In this document: one piece after another, positions 1-8,917 of the stretch
How the letters are laid out: each line of letters opens with the position of its first letter
Position numbering within the stretch: position 1 is the stretch's first letter
Assembly: GCA_964486455.1 (NCBI GenBank)
Contig: CAZAMP010000001.1
Coordinates: 1 to 64,000 of the forward strand
Reading direction: 5' to 3'
Length of the DNA stretch: 64,000 bases
Source of the DNA: CAZAMP01 sp964486455
GTDB taxonomy: Bacteria; Eisenbacteria; RBG-16-71-46; CAZAMP01
Notes under the pieces: model-generated
Seen by the model: only the letters and a program-made list of their open reading frames with translations
What the model was told of the DNA's origin: nothing
The model's database searches: none
Position numbers and translations under genes: made by a program

Positions 1-2674
1 AGTCGGCGCACTTGATCACATCGAGGTTGTGCTCGATCACGACGACGGTGTTGCCGCGCTCAACGAGTGAATCGAGCACCTTGAGGAGGATCCGTACGTC
101 GTGAAAGTGGAGTCCCGTGGTCGGCTCGTCGAGGATGTAGAAAGTTTTTCCGGTCTCGACGCGGGAGAGTTCCGTGGCCAGCTTCACGCGCTGGGCCTCC
201 CCGCCCGAAAGCGTCGTCGCGGGCTGCCCGAGGTGCAGATAGTCGAGCCCGACATCGTGAAGAACACCGAGCTTTCGCTTGAGCGCGGGGATCGGATCCA
301 GGAACGACAGCGCCTCTTCCACAGTCATGTCGAGCACGTCCGCGATCGAGCGCCCCCGGTAAGTGATCTCGAGTGTCTCCCGGTTGTAGCGCCGACCGTT
401 GCAGACGTCGCACTTCACGTACACGTCCGGCAAGAAGTGCATCTCGATCTTTACCACACCATCGCCCTGACACGCCTCACATCGCCCCCCCTTGACGTTG
501 AACGAAAAGCGCCCGGGACGATAGCCGCGGACGCGCGCCTCCGGGAGCTGGGAGAACAGGGATCGGATGTGAGTGAAGGAGCCCGTGTAGGTCGCCGGGT
601 TCGAACGCGGCGTCCTCCCGATCGGGCTCTGATCGATCTCGATGACCTTGTCGATATGCTCGACACCGTCGATCCGATCGTGTTTTCCGGGGACCGTCTT
701 GGCGTTGTGCAGCTTCCGAACGAGCGACTGAAAAAGAACGTCGTTCACGAGCGTGCTCTTGCCGGAGCCGCTCACACCGGTCACGCAGATGAACTGCCCG
801 AGTGGAAACGACACGTCGATCGACTTCAGGTTGTTTGCGGCGGCCTTTCTCACCGTGAGCGTCTTGCCGTTCCCCGCCCGGCGCGACGACGTGACGGGAA
901 TGGTTTCCGTACCGGCAAGGTAGCGACCCGTAAGCGAATGGGAGCATGCCGCCACCTCGGTCGGCGAGCCACTCACCACGACCTCACCACCGTGGCGGCC
1001 CGCGCCCGGCCCCAGATCCAGCACATGGTCCGCCTCCAGCATCGTGTCCCGATCGTGCTCCACGACGAGGACGGTGTTCCGCAGCGCGCAGAGCTTCTGA
1101 AGCATGCCGAGGAGGCGCCGATTGTCCCGATGATGAAGCCCGATCGAGGGCTCGTCGAGGACGTAGAGGACTCCCGTGAGCTGCGACCCGATTTGCGTGG
1201 CGAGCCGAATGCGTTGCGCTTCCCCACCCGACAGCGTGCCCGAGGAACGGTCGAGCGTGAGATAGTCGAGGCCGACGTGAACGAGAAACTCCAGCCGCCC
1301 GATGATCTCCTTCAGGATGGGCACCGCTATCTCTTGATTGCGCTCCGACAGTTTCAGGCCGTTGAGCATCCTGCCCGCGTCACCTACCGCAAGGCGCGTG
1401 ATCTCGTCGATGCGCCTTCCGCCGACTCGAACGGCGGACGCTTCGGGACGCAGGCGGCTGCCGTTGCAGGCCGGACAGACCTGTGTCGTCATGAGTTCTT
1501 CGATCTGCTGGCGGATCATGTCGGACTTCGTGTCGCGATATCGGCGGAGAAGGTTCGAGATAACCCCTTCGTACGGCGCCTTCCACTCGATCTTGCCGCG
1601 CTTGGACTGGACGGTCAGGAGGACGTCCTTCCCTTTCGTGCCATTGAGCAGGATGTCCCTGTCCTTCGCCCTGAGCCGCTTGAACGCAACGTTGAGCTTG
1701 ATCTTGTAGTGCGTCGCCACGGACTTCAGAAGCGATCCGTACCAGCCGTCGAGCTTCATCAGGCGCTCCAACGCTCCCCCTTCGATAGAGAGATCGGTCC
1801 TGATGACCAGCTCGGGATCCACCCGGCGCGTCGCGCCCAGCCCCTGGCATTCGGGGCAGGCACCGTAGGGCGAGTTGAAGGAGAAATTCCGCGGCGCGAG
1901 CGGCGGAAAGGAGATGCCGCAATCAGCGCACACGGCCTTCTCGCTAAAGGTCAGCTCCTTGCGCCCGGCCTCGACGACGGCCAAGCCGTCCGCCATCGAG
2001 AGCGCGGTCTCCATCGAATCGTGCAGGCGACCCCGTTGCCCGGAGGCCACCTTCACGCGGTCTACGATCACCTCGATTGTGTGCGGCTTGGTCTTTGCCA
2101 GACGAATCTCGTCGTCCAGATCGTGAATGGTGCCGTCGATCCGTACGCGCACGAACCCTTGGCGCCGAAGCGCCTCGAGTTCTTTTTGGTACGCCCCCTT
2201 CCGACCCCGGACGATCGGTGACAGAATCACCAGTCGCGTCCCATCCGGCAGCTTCAGGAGACGGTCCACCATCTCGACGACACTCTGTCCCCCGATTTCG
2301 CGTCCGCACTGGTGACAGTGCTGCCTTCCCGCGCGCGCGTAGAGAACGCGCAGATAGTCGTAGATCTCGGTCGTCGTGGCGACTGTGGAACGGGGGTTGC
2401 GGGCCGAGGTGCGCTGCTCGATCGCGATGGCCGGGCTGAGACCTTCGATGTGCTCGACGTCCGGCTTCTCCATCTGCCCGAGGAACTGACGCGCGTATGC
2501 GGAGAGCGACTCCACGTATCGTCGCTGCCCTTCCGCGTAGATCGTGTCGATCGCCAGACTGGACTTGCCGGAACCGGACACACCGGTGATCACCGTCAGA
2601 CAATCTCGTGGGATCGCGACGTCGATGTTCTTGAGGTTATGCTCGCGCGCGCCGCGAACGATGATGGCTTTCAT
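1..2674 (-). CDS. uvrA: UvrABC excinuclease subunit A, C-terminus cut by window edge
   Basis: UvrA is the damage-sensing ATPase of nucleotide excision repair; it loads UvrB at lesions. The frame opens with ATG at 2674 (MKAIIVRGAREHNLKNID) and stays open to the window edge, giving about 891 of the usual 940-950 residues. Two ABC modules are visible: an N-terminal Walker A (GVSGSGKSSLA, about residues 30-40) and a second Walker A (GVSGSGKSTLVND) in the C-terminal half. The ABC signature LSGGEAQR with LDEPSIGLHHRD, and a second LSGGEAQR with LDEPTTGLH, are also present. Paired CxxC zinc motifs (CHQCG, CADCG, CEACQGDG, CDVCNG) are intact. The stop lies outside the window. It is 18 nt downstream of the ABC ATPase gene. 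Confidence 0.97.
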   Translation of the reverse strand, partial: MKAIIVRGAREHNLKNIDVAIPRDCLTVITGVSGSGKSSLAIDTIYAEGQRRYVESLSAYARQFLGQMEKPDVEHIEGLSPAIAIEQRTSARNPRSTVATTTEIYDYLRVLYARAGRQHCHQCGREIGGQSVVEMVDRLLKLPDGTRLVILSPIVRGRKGAYQKELEALRRQGFVRVRIDGTIHDLDDEIRLAKTKPHTIEVIVDRVKVASGQRGRLHDSMETALSMADGLAVVEAGRKELTFSEKAVCADCGISFPPLAPRNFSFNSPYGACPECQGLGATRRVDPELVIRTDLSIEGGALERLMKLDGWYGSLLKSVATHYKIKLNVAFKRLRAKDRDILLNGTKGKDVLLTVQSKRGKIEWKAPYEGVISNLLRRYRDTKSDMIRQQIEELMTTQVCPACNGSRLRPEASAVRVGGRRIDEITRLAVGDAGRMLNGLKLSERNQEIAVPILKEIIGRLEFLVHVGLDYLTLDRSSGTLSGGEAQRIRLATQIGSQLTGVLYVLDEPSIGLHHRDNRRLLGMLQKLCALRNTVLVVEHDRDTMLEADHVLDLGPGAGRHGGEVVVSGSPTEVAACSHSLTGRYLAGTETIPVTSSRRAGNGKTLTVRKAAANNLKSIDVSFPLGQFICVTGVSGSGKSTLVNDVLFQSLVRKLHNAKTVPGKHDRIDGVEHIDKVIEIDQSPIGRTPRSNPATYTGSFTHIRSLFSQLPEARVRGYRPGRFSFNVKGGRCEACQGDGVVKIEMHFLPDVYVKCDVCNGRRYNRETLEITYRGRSIADVLDMTVEEALSFLDPIPALKRKLGVLHDVGLDYLHLGQPATTLSGGEAQRVKLATELSRVETGKTFYILDEPTTGLHFHDVRILLKVLDSLVERGNTVVVIEHNLDVIKCAD

Positions 2675-2692
2675 TCGGAAGGCTCCGTGGGA

Positions 2693-3391
2693 TCAGCTGG
2701 TGCCGACGGGTGCGGCGCCGGTGTCCGACGCGACGCGGCCGTCCAGGAGCTTGATGACGCGTCTCGCCTTGTCCGCGATGTCCGATTCGTGAGTGACCAC
2801 GATGAGCGTGTTTCCTTCTTGGTTCAGCATCTCCAGCACACCCATGATTTCGACCGTGGTCTTGGAATCGAGGTTCCCGGTCGGTTCGTCGGCCAGAATG
2901 ATCGAGGGACGATTCACGATCGCCCGCGCGATCGCCACGCGCTGGCGCTGTCCGCCCGAGAGCTGGTTCGGCCAGTGGTTCATCCGGTCCGCGAGACCGA
3001 CCTCCGCCAGCGCTCCTTCCGCCCGTTGTCGCCGCTCCTTCGCAGAGACCCCGGCATAGATCAGCGGCAGCTCGACGTTGTGGAGCGCGTCGGCCCTTGG
3101 CAGGAGATTGAAAGTCTGAAAGACGAACCCGATCTCCTGGTTCCGAATGCGGGAAAGTTGATCTTCGCTCTCGCCGTGGATGGGTCGCCCGCCGAGCTGG
3201 TAGGTGCCGTCCGTCGGCGTGTCCAGGCAACCGATGATGTTCATCAGCGTGCTTTTGCCCGACCCGGACGGCCCCATCACGGCGGCGTATGTACCCTTGG
3301 TTATGGACAGATCTACACCATCGAGCGCCTTGACCGTCTCGCCTTCCAGCTCGTAGTGACGGCGGATCCCCGACAGCTCGATCAGCTCCAT
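2693..3391 (-). CDS. MacB/LolD-type ABC transporter ATP-binding protein
   Basis: This 232-residue ATPase has Walker A GPSGSGKSTLMN (about residues 40-51), the Q-loop, signature LSGGQRQRVAIARA, Walker B IILADEPTGNLDS and the H-loop VVTHE. The opening MELIELSGIRRHYELEGETV and the DEPTGNLDS motif are typical of the MacB/LolD/FtsE-like export family, which powers membrane-embedded permeases with FtsX-like domains. Its ATG shares one base with the stop of the upstream TolC-type gene (TGATG), so the two are translationally coupled. No permease or HlyD-type adaptor gene is in the visible neighbourhood, because uvrA follows directly. The partner permease must be encoded elsewhere. Substrate unknown. 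Confidence 0.93.
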   Translation of the reverse strand: MELIELSGIRRHYELEGETVKALDGVDLSITKGTYAAVMGPSGSGKSTLMNIIGCLDTPTDGTYQLGGRPIHGESEDQLSRIRNQEIGFVFQTFNLLPRADALHNVELPLIYAGVSAKERRQRAEGALAEVGLADRMNHWPNQLSGGQRQRVAIARAIVNRPSIILADEPTGNLDSKTTVEIMGVLEMLNQEGNTLIVVTHESDIADKARRVIKLLDGRVASDTGAAPVGTS

Positions 3392-4794
3392 CAGAGCGGC
3401 TCTCCCGTTCTGAGATCGAGCCCCATCGCCTTCTGGTACTGCTTCCAGGCGTACTGCAATGCCGTCTCCCCCAGAATCGCCTGATACCGCGCGTTCGTCA
3501 GATCGAGCTGCGCCTGGATCAACTCCAGGATCGTGGCGGCGCCGTGATCGTACATCGCCTCCCGAAGCCGGAGATTCTCGCTCGCCGACGCGATCTGCTC
3601 GTCGCTGAGCTCCACACTCGCTCTGGCGGCTCCCATGTTCAAGAGCGCCTCACGCACTGCCAGCTCAACCGTTCGGGTTTGCTGCTCGAGCGCTTCGGCG
3701 CTCGCCTGGTAGTTGCCTGCCGCCGAAATCTTCGCGCCCTTCGTGACGAGCCCGTCGAAGATCGGAACGTCGAGGCTCAATGAGTATCCCCACCCCGCCT
3801 CGGAGCGGAGGTCATGCAAGCTCTCGAAGTCGATGAGCCCCTCGAAAACGGGAAGGCTTCTCCCGTAGAACAATGATCCGCGGATCGTGGGCCAGAGCGC
3901 CCATCTCGCGGCGCTCTTCTGATGCCCGGCCGCGTCCAGGGCGAGCCGGCGCTGACGCATCTCGGGACGCCGCGCGAGCGCTTCGGTGAGGGCGCCGTCA
4001 GGATGAGGAAGGTCGTCGGGTATCATCGTGGGTTCGTAAACAAGCGTTGCCGGTCGGGCGACCGGCTGACCGATCTCCAGATTGAGCCTTCCCTGCGAGA
4101 TCACCAGCGCGTTCTCGGATCCGATCAGTTCCCGTGCGCTTTGGCTCACCGCGACTCGCGCCTCCAAGACGTCCGCCTTGGGCACCGCGCCGAGATTCAA
4201 CAGCGCTTCGCTCCGCGCCAGCTGATCCTTACTGAGCTTATGCGCTTCCCGACTCACTTCGACGAGACGTTCGTTCTTCACGACATCGTAAAAGAGCGCC
4301 GTCACGGCCAGCTCGATGTCCTGCTCCGCCGACCGCAAACCTTCCTTCGCGCTCTTCCAAGACGACTTGCTCTGACGCCAGCTCGAGAAGCCGGACGGAT
4401 CGAAGATCGATTGGTTCACGCTTCCGCCGAGGGAATAGTCATTGCTGACCTGTCTGACCGTAGTCCCGAGCGGAAAGCGGATTCCGCCGATGTACGTCGA
4501 GCTTTGCTGAAAGATCTGTTGACGTTTGCTCATGCTCGCGCCGACGGTCGGCAGGATGTTCGCCCACGAGCGAACATAGCCTCCCTCCGCCACCTGGACT
4601 TCCGCGGCCGCCTGCCGGAGAGCGTTATTGCGCTCCAGGGCCAGCTCGATGCACGCCCCCAGCGTCAGGGTGGCGTTTTCCTCGGCGAGCGAGGCGGCGG
4701 TTGGTGAAAGACTCAACGCGAGGCCCAGGCTGAGCAGGGCCGTCGCCTTACGTCCCAGAGATCGGCGCAGAAGCCATGACATGATCTCCCTCAT
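3391..4794 (-). CDS. TolC-family outer-membrane efflux protein
   Basis: About 467 residues. A signal peptide (hydrophobic ATALLSLGLALSLSPTAASL) is followed by TLTLGACIELALERNNALRQ, the usual opening of an OEP/TolC repeat. Two long helical repeats with the second LxxA/N-rich block (VELAVREALLNMGAARASVE) follow, and the tail LTNARYQAILGETALQYAW is typical of the family. TolC proteins form trimeric outer-membrane tunnels for export pumps. I chose ATG 4794 because AAAGGAG lies 5 nt upstream; the frame runs open further to 4866 without support. It is coupled to the ABC ATPase downstream, suggesting a MacAB-TolC-like export system whose permease and adaptor are not here. Confidence 0.92.
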   Translation of the reverse strand: MREIMSWLLRRSLGRKATALLSLGLALSLSPTAASLAEENATLTLGACIELALERNNALRQAAAEVQVAEGGYVRSWANILPTVGASMSKRQQIFQQSSTYIGGIRFPLGTTVRQVSNDYSLGGSVNQSIFDPSGFSSWRQSKSSWKSAKEGLRSAEQDIELAVTALFYDVVKNERLVEVSREAHKLSKDQLARSEALLNLGAVPKADVLEARVAVSQSARELIGSENALVISQGRLNLEIGQPVARPATLVYEPTMIPDDLPHPDGALTEALARRPEMRQRRLALDAAGHQKSAARWALWPTIRGSLFYGRSLPVFEGLIDFESLHDLRSEAGWGYSLSLDVPIFDGLVTKGAKISAAGNYQASAEALEQQTRTVELAVREALLNMGAARASVELSDEQIASASENLRLREAMYDHGAATILELIQAQLDLTNARYQAILGETALQYAWKQYQKAMGLDLRTGEPL

Positions 4795-4871
4795 GATCAC
4801 TCCTTTCCGATGTCCCAAGAGGTATCCCCCTTCTCTACGCCGAGGTGGGCCGTGGGTTTCGAACATACGAA

Positions 4872-4902
4872 AGGGGCGCCCGCTTCAGTGGCCGGCGCCC
4901 CT
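4872..4902 (-). terminator. Hairpin after tonB, probable terminator
   Basis: A perfect 9-bp stem, AGGGGCGCC/GGCGCCCCT on the minus strand, with a 13-nt loop, is followed by TTTCG. It lies between the tonB stop (4952) and the TolC-type gene start. The U-tract is short, so termination may be partial or Rho-assisted. Confidence 0.6.
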
Positions 4903-4951
4903 GTCATCTCAGGAACTACATCCAGAACTAATACCGCAAATTCGTATCCGG

Positions 4952-5569
4952 CTAGTTCAAGGTGAAATTGAACGGGATGATGATCTGACACTTGACCGGC
5001 ACATCCCGCTGCTTCGCGGGTTTGAAGAGCCACTTTCGGGCCGCCGTCATCGCCGCCCTCTCGAGGCTCTGGATCACCTCCGAGCGCTCGACTTCGGCGT
5101 TGATCACGCGCCCGGTCTCGTCGATCGTGACGCGAATCCAGACGCGGCCTTCTGCCTCCGCCTGGCGGGCCAGATCAGGATATTCGGCCGGAACCTGTCG
5201 CACGGGCTCGGGCGGGGAGTCGAACGCGTAGAACGACTCAGCCACCTCGCTCTGCCCTGGCAGTTCGGGGGGTTCGAACGGGTCGAATTCCGTGGGCGCA
5301 AGAGTTTCATCTTCGCTCGCGTCCTCGGATGCCTCGATTTCCTGCGGAAGCTGAGGCCGCGCGATCTCCTTTGGTGGAGGAGCCAGCTGAATGTCTTCGG
5401 GGATATTCACGACCTCGGTTTGCTTCTCGCGCAACTGGTACGGCTGCGGTTCGTACGGCGGCGCCCAGAGCGCACCCGAAACGTGCACGATGACCGCGAC
5501 GGCAAGAGCCCGAGTCACGTAAGCGCCGTACTTGTCCGTGAAGCGGACATTTGCTTCACCCCGGTACAC
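4952..5569 (-). CDS. tonB: TonB family energy transducer
   Basis: A 205-residue TonB-like protein. It has a cytoplasmic start, one N-terminal membrane anchor (about residues 18-34), a proline/acidic periplasmic linker with PPYEPQPY and APPPKE, and a C-terminal TonB domain. That domain shows YPDLARQAEAEGRVWIRVTI and AARKWLFKPAKQRDVPV, where the YP motif and the WxFxPA pattern are family hallmarks. TonB carries proton-motive energy to outer-membrane receptors. The start is GTG 5569, with GGGAGG 9 nt upstream. It directly follows two exbD genes and exbB, and a hairpin follows its stop, so it ends the exbB-exbD-exbD-tonB unit. No TonB-dependent receptor is nearby. Confidence 0.92.
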   Translation of the reverse strand: MYRGEANVRFTDKYGAYVTRALAVAVIVHVSGALWAPPYEPQPYQLREKQTEVVNIPEDIQLAPPPKEIARPQLPQEIEASEDASEDETLAPTEFDPFEPPELPGQSEVAESFYAFDSPPEPVRQVPAEYPDLARQAEAEGRVWIRVTIDETGRVINAEVERSEVIQSLERAAMTAARKWLFKPAKQRDVPVKCQIIIPFNFTLN

Positions 5570-5571
5570 GG

Positions 5572-5985
5572 CTACGGCCCTCCCCGCTTGTCGTGGTTGA
5601 ACGCCACGTTCAGCGCCTGTGCGCGCTTGAGCTGCTCCATCGCGTCATCCATGACGCGATACGGTGTGTCACGGTCCGTGTTGAACGCCACGATGAGCCG
5701 ACTGTTCTCCGTGACCTTCCGCACCATGATCGGCTCGATTTGCTCGATCTCCACGTACGCGTCATCGATCATGACGCGCCCGTTCCGATCGGCCCAGATG
5801 TGAGCGAGATTCTGCCTCGGCAGCTTCAACCCCATCGACGCCCGAGGCAGTTTGACCTCGAGACCCTGCTCGATTCTGAAGATCGTGGTCGCCATGAAGA
5901 AGATCAGCAGGAGGAAGGCGATATCCGCCATCGATCCAGTCGGGACCGTACTCCTGACCTCCACGTCTTTGTCAAACCTACTCAT
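5572..5985 (-). CDS. exbD: ExbD/TolR biopolymer transport protein (copy 2)
   Basis: A 137-residue protein with a short cytoplasmic N-terminus and one transmembrane helix, SMADIAFLLLIFFMATTIF (about residues 18-36). The helix holds the conserved aspartate thought to carry protons in ExbD/TolR. A periplasmic domain follows, with the family pattern VMIDDAYVEIEQIEPIM and a C-terminal VMDDAMEQLKRAQ helix. It partners ExbB and TonB. It is 3 nt from the second exbD and from tonB. Its periplasmic half differs clearly from copy 1, so the pair is paralogous rather than a recent duplication. Confidence 0.93.
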   Translation of the reverse strand: MSRFDKDVEVRSTVPTGSMADIAFLLLIFFMATTIFRIEQGLEVKLPRASMGLKLPRQNLAHIWADRNGRVMIDDAYVEIEQIEPIMVRKVTENSRLIVAFNTDRDTPYRVMDDAMEQLKRAQALNVAFNHDKRGGP

Positions 5986-5988
5986 GTG

Positions 5989-6396
5989 TCAACCGCCCAT
6001 TCCCATCTTCAGGTTGATGACCGGCGCCCGAGCCTTTTTGACCTCGTCGAGAATCTGCACCATCGTGTCGTAGTGAGAATCCGGGTGCGATTCGATCGAA
6101 ACGATCAGCTTATCGTTCTCCGCCAGGCGCGTGGACACTTCTTCCTCGATGAGATGCACTGGGATCGAACTGTCATCAATGAATATCGACCCGTCGGGTT
6201 CCGAGCGAATGGTGAGCACGTTCTTGGGGCTGACCTTCGCAATAGCCGATCCCTTTCCCGGTAGGACGAGTGGGATCCCCTGCTCGATGTTGAAGATCGT
6301 CGTGGCGATGAAGAAAACGAGTAGAAGAAAGGCAACGTCCGCCATGGACGACTGCGGGATATCTTCTACCCGTCTAGGCTTGACGATCGGTTTCAT
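5989..6396 (-). CDS. exbD: ExbD/TolR biopolymer transport protein (copy 1)
   Basis: A 135-residue ExbD. The opening MKPIVKPRRVEDIPQSSMAD leads into one transmembrane helix (AFLLLVFFIATTIF) with the conserved Asp just before it. The periplasmic domain contains GSIFIDDSSIPVHLIEEEV. ATG 6396 is preceded by GGAGGAG about 5 nt upstream. It lies between exbB and the second exbD. Two tandem ExbD copies with one ExbB are common in Bacteroidota and related phyla, where they may form heteromeric stators; that role is inference here. Confidence 0.93.
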   Translation of the reverse strand: MKPIVKPRRVEDIPQSSMADVAFLLLVFFIATTIFNIEQGIPLVLPGKGSAIAKVSPKNVLTIRSEPDGSIFIDDSSIPVHLIEEEVSTRLAENDKLIVSIESHPDSHYDTMVQILDEVKKARAPVINLKMGMGG

Positions 6397-6438
6397 CTGG
6401 TCTCCTCCGGAGTTCCCGCGGACAAGAGCCGCTACCGG

Positions 6439-7227
6439 CTAAGCCACCATCCCCTTTTCGGTCAATGCGTCGACCAGATCCACCGCGGCCTCCTCCATCT
6501 CGATGACGTACCGATCCACGCGCGAGACGAAGAAAGAGTGGAAGATCTGAACGGGGATGGCGATGGCCAGACCACTCGCCGTGGTGATGAGCGCTTCTTG
6601 AATACCCTTCGCCACGAGCTTCGCACTGACCTGCTCCGCCTCGGCGATCGCGGCGAACGCGTTGATCATGCCCGAGACCGTTCCCAGAAAGCCGAGCAAC
6701 GGCGCGATGTTGATGACCGACGCGAGGACGATGAGCCCCCTCTGGAGGAACGACAGCTCGATGGCACCACTGGACTCGATGGCTTCCTTAATGGCGTCCT
6801 TGCCGCGCTCGACCTTGAGCAGCCCGGCGGCGATGATCGACGCAATCGGGCCTCGCGTGCGGCTGCACACATCGATCGCGCCCTGGACGTCCCCCTTTCG
6901 CACATCACTGAGAATCGCTTCCATCAGCTTGCGCGTGTTCGTTCGCGCCCGCTGGAAGGAATAAAGACGCTCGATGATGACGGCGAGAGCGATAACGGAA
7001 CACAACGCGAGCGGATACATGAAGTTTCCGCCCTGATTGAACAGCGTGACCAGGCCACTCGCCCGTTCCTTGGGCGCCGGAGTCGGGATATCGGTCTCCT
7101 CACCGGCCAAGCCCCCGGTTCCGCCTCCTACTTCCTGGGCAACAGCGATGGAAAACGGAAGCGTCAGGGCGAGCGTCACGATTAGAAGACCACAGAAGGC
7201 CCAACGTGGCTTGCGGGCTTCGGACAT
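6439..7227 (-). CDS. exbB: MotA/TolQ/ExbB proton channel family protein
   Basis: A 262-residue protein. ATG 7227 has AAGGAG 9 nt upstream; the frame is open further to 7293 but lacks a ribosome site. It starts with a cleavable-looking signal (about residues 9-30, ending AVAQ) and a Gly/Pro-rich periplasmic stretch. The ExbB core follows: a first helix (YPLALCSVIALAVIIERLY), then two further helices with APLLGFLGTVSGMINAF and ITTASGLAIAIPVQIFHSFF. GTVxGM and TxxGLxxAIP are the hallmark pore motifs. ExbB forms the pentameric proton channel around ExbD dimers. It is the first gene of exbB-exbD-exbD-tonB. Confidence 0.94.
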   Translation of the reverse strand: MSEARKPRWAFCGLLIVTLALTLPFSIAVAQEVGGGTGGLAGEETDIPTPAPKERASGLVTLFNQGGNFMYPLALCSVIALAVIIERLYSFQRARTNTRKLMEAILSDVRKGDVQGAIDVCSRTRGPIASIIAAGLLKVERGKDAIKEAIESSGAIELSFLQRGLIVLASVINIAPLLGFLGTVSGMINAFAAIAEAEQVSAKLVAKGIQEALITTASGLAIAIPVQIFHSFFVSRVDRYVIEMEEAAVDLVDALTEKGMVA

Positions 7228-7346
7228 CAGTGAATTCTCCTTCCCGAAGGTCTCGTCGATCCGCTCCGCCGGCGGCATTCCACAATCGGACACCGGCGAA
7301 GTTGATGGCGATCTGTCAAAACTCTACCCCATTCTTAGCCTGAGCG

Positions 7347-7375
7347 AGTCTAGGAAACGGGCCCCGGCAAGTCAA
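7347..7375 (-). promoter_or_regulatory. Candidate sigma-70 promoter for exbB-exbD-exbD-tonB
   Basis: TTGACT (7375-7370), a 17-nt spacer, then TAGACT (7352-7347), about 120 nt upstream of the exbB ATG. A second TTGACG-N17-TAAGGT match lies further upstream, near 7480. Found by eye only. Confidence 0.5.
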
Positions 7376-7503
7376 CCGGCAAAAGCGACCCCAAACCCAG
7401 AATAGGATTGCACGGGACCATACGTGAGGCGGGTTGCGTGGGAGTTGACTTGACCTTAGCAGCGCTCCCGCAGGTCGTCAAGCGCAGGCCGCCCGGCCGC
7501 CCC

Positions 7504-8796
7504 CTACGGCCAATGCCGGTGAATCATCCTCGGAAACGGAATGGTCTCGCGGAGATGATCCAGACCGCAGAGCCACGTGAGCGTCCGTTCAACACCCAGA
7601 CCGAAGCCGCTGTGCGGCACGGAACCGAAACGTCTCAAGTCGAGGTACCAACCGAACGCGCTCATCGGCAGCTCGTGCTCGCGGATGCGGGATTCGAGCA
7701 GATCGAGGTCATCCTCCCGCTGCCCCCCACCGACAATCTCCCCGTAGCCCTCCGGCGCCAAGAGATCCACGGAGAGCGACGCGCTCTCATCATCGGGATC
7801 GCGCTTCATGTAGAACGCCTTCACCGAGGCCGGATAGTGATGGACGAAGAACGGGCGATCGTATTCCGCCGAGAGCTCCGTCTCGTCGGGCGCCCCGAAG
7901 TCGTTTCCTTCTTCGAACGGAAGTCCAAGCTCGCGTAAACGCCGCGCCGCGTCCCGATAGTGAACACGAGGGAACGGCGACTGCACGCGCTTGAGCGGCT
8001 CGACGTCGCGCTCGAGAATCTCGAGCTCGGCGGCGCAACGCGCCACGACGCGTTCGACGGTTGCGACGATGAACTCCTCCATGACGGACATGCATTCGTC
8101 GAGATCCGCGAACGCCATCTCCGGTTCAACCATCCAGAACTCCGTGAGGTGTCGACGCGTCTTCGACTTCTCGGCGCGAAAGGTGGGACCGAAGCAGTAG
8201 ACGTTGCGAAACGCCATTGCCGTCGCCTCGTTGTAGAGCTGGCCGCTCTGCGCGAGGTAGGCCGTCTCACCGAAGTACTCCGTTTCGAAGAGAGTCGTCG
8301 TTCCCTCGACCGCATTCGGCGTGAGGATTGGTGTGTCGAGGCAGAGGAAGCCTCGCTCGTGGAGAAACTCCCGGATAGCGAAGACGAACGCGTCTCGGAT
8401 TCTCAGGATGGCCTGCTGACGACTGGAGCGAAGCCACAGATGACGATGATCGAGCAGAAACGCCTCGCCGTGCTCCTTTCGACCGATCGGATACCCGTCC
8501 GCGACCTGGATGATCTCGACGGAACTCACGGAGAGCTCGAAACCGATCGGCGAGCGAGCGTCTTCCCGGACAGTGCCGTCGATTCGAACGGATGACTCCT
8601 GAGCGGCGTCCTGACAGCGCTCGAACATCTCATCGCCGACATCCGTGCGGCTCACGACACATTGGATGGTGCCGGTTCCGTCACGCAGGAGAATGAAGCG
8701 GATCTTTCCGCTCGATCGCTGCCCGGCAACCCAGCCGCTGAGGCGAACCTCTTTCCCCACGTGGTCGGCTATCTTTGAAATCGTAGTCGTCGGCAT
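7504..8796 (-). CDS. asnS: Asparaginyl-tRNA synthetase
   Basis: A 430-residue class II synthetase that charges tRNA-Asn. The N-terminal OB-fold anticodon-binding domain (about residues 1-105) contains VRLSGWVAGQRSSGKIRFI. The catalytic domain shows YLAQSGQLYNEATAMAF, GPTFRAEKSKTRRHLTEF (motif 2) and SGFGLGVERTLTWLCGL (motif 3). The SGQLY and FWMVEPEMAF signatures separate AsnRS from AspRS. ATG 8796 has GGAAGG 7 nt upstream. It stands between gmhB and exbB and has no clear operon partner. Confidence 0.96.
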   Translation of the reverse strand: MPTTTISKIADHVGKEVRLSGWVAGQRSSGKIRFILLRDGTGTIQCVVSRTDVGDEMFERCQDAAQESSVRIDGTVREDARSPIGFELSVSSVEIIQVADGYPIGRKEHGEAFLLDHRHLWLRSSRQQAILRIRDAFVFAIREFLHERGFLCLDTPILTPNAVEGTTTLFETEYFGETAYLAQSGQLYNEATAMAFRNVYCFGPTFRAEKSKTRRHLTEFWMVEPEMAFADLDECMSVMEEFIVATVERVVARCAAELEILERDVEPLKRVQSPFPRVHYRDAARRLRELGLPFEEGNDFGAPDETELSAEYDRPFFVHHYPASVKAFYMKRDPDDESASLSVDLLAPEGYGEIVGGGQREDDLDLLESRIREHELPMSAFGWYLDLRRFGSVPHSGFGLGVERTLTWLCGLDHLRETIPFPRMIHRHWP

Positions 8797-8888
8797 TCCC
8801 AGACCTTCCTGGCATCGCGGCGTGAGCGCCGTCGTGAACGAGGGTTATCGGACCTCCCGTCGGAGTCCGCGCCTCGGGTCGAGGCGAA

Positions 8889-8917
8889 AGGATGGCGATC
8901 GCGCCGTTCGAAGTCAA
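8889..8917 (-). promoter_or_regulatory. Weak candidate promoter for asnS
   Basis: TTGACT (8917-8912) with a 17-nt spacer to CATCCT (8894-8889), in the 117-nt gap between gmhB and asnS. The -10 match is poor. Its position right after the gmhB stop is the main support. Confidence 0.3.

Noticed and set aside
101..2221. A 706-codon open frame on the plus strand
   Set aside because: It is exactly antisense to uvrA; high GC keeps the opposite frame open, and the uvrA motifs on the minus strand are unambiguous.
2312..3484. Long plus-strand frame over the ABC ATPase
   Set aside because: Antisense shadow of uvrA and the ABC ATPase genes; no recognisable domain.
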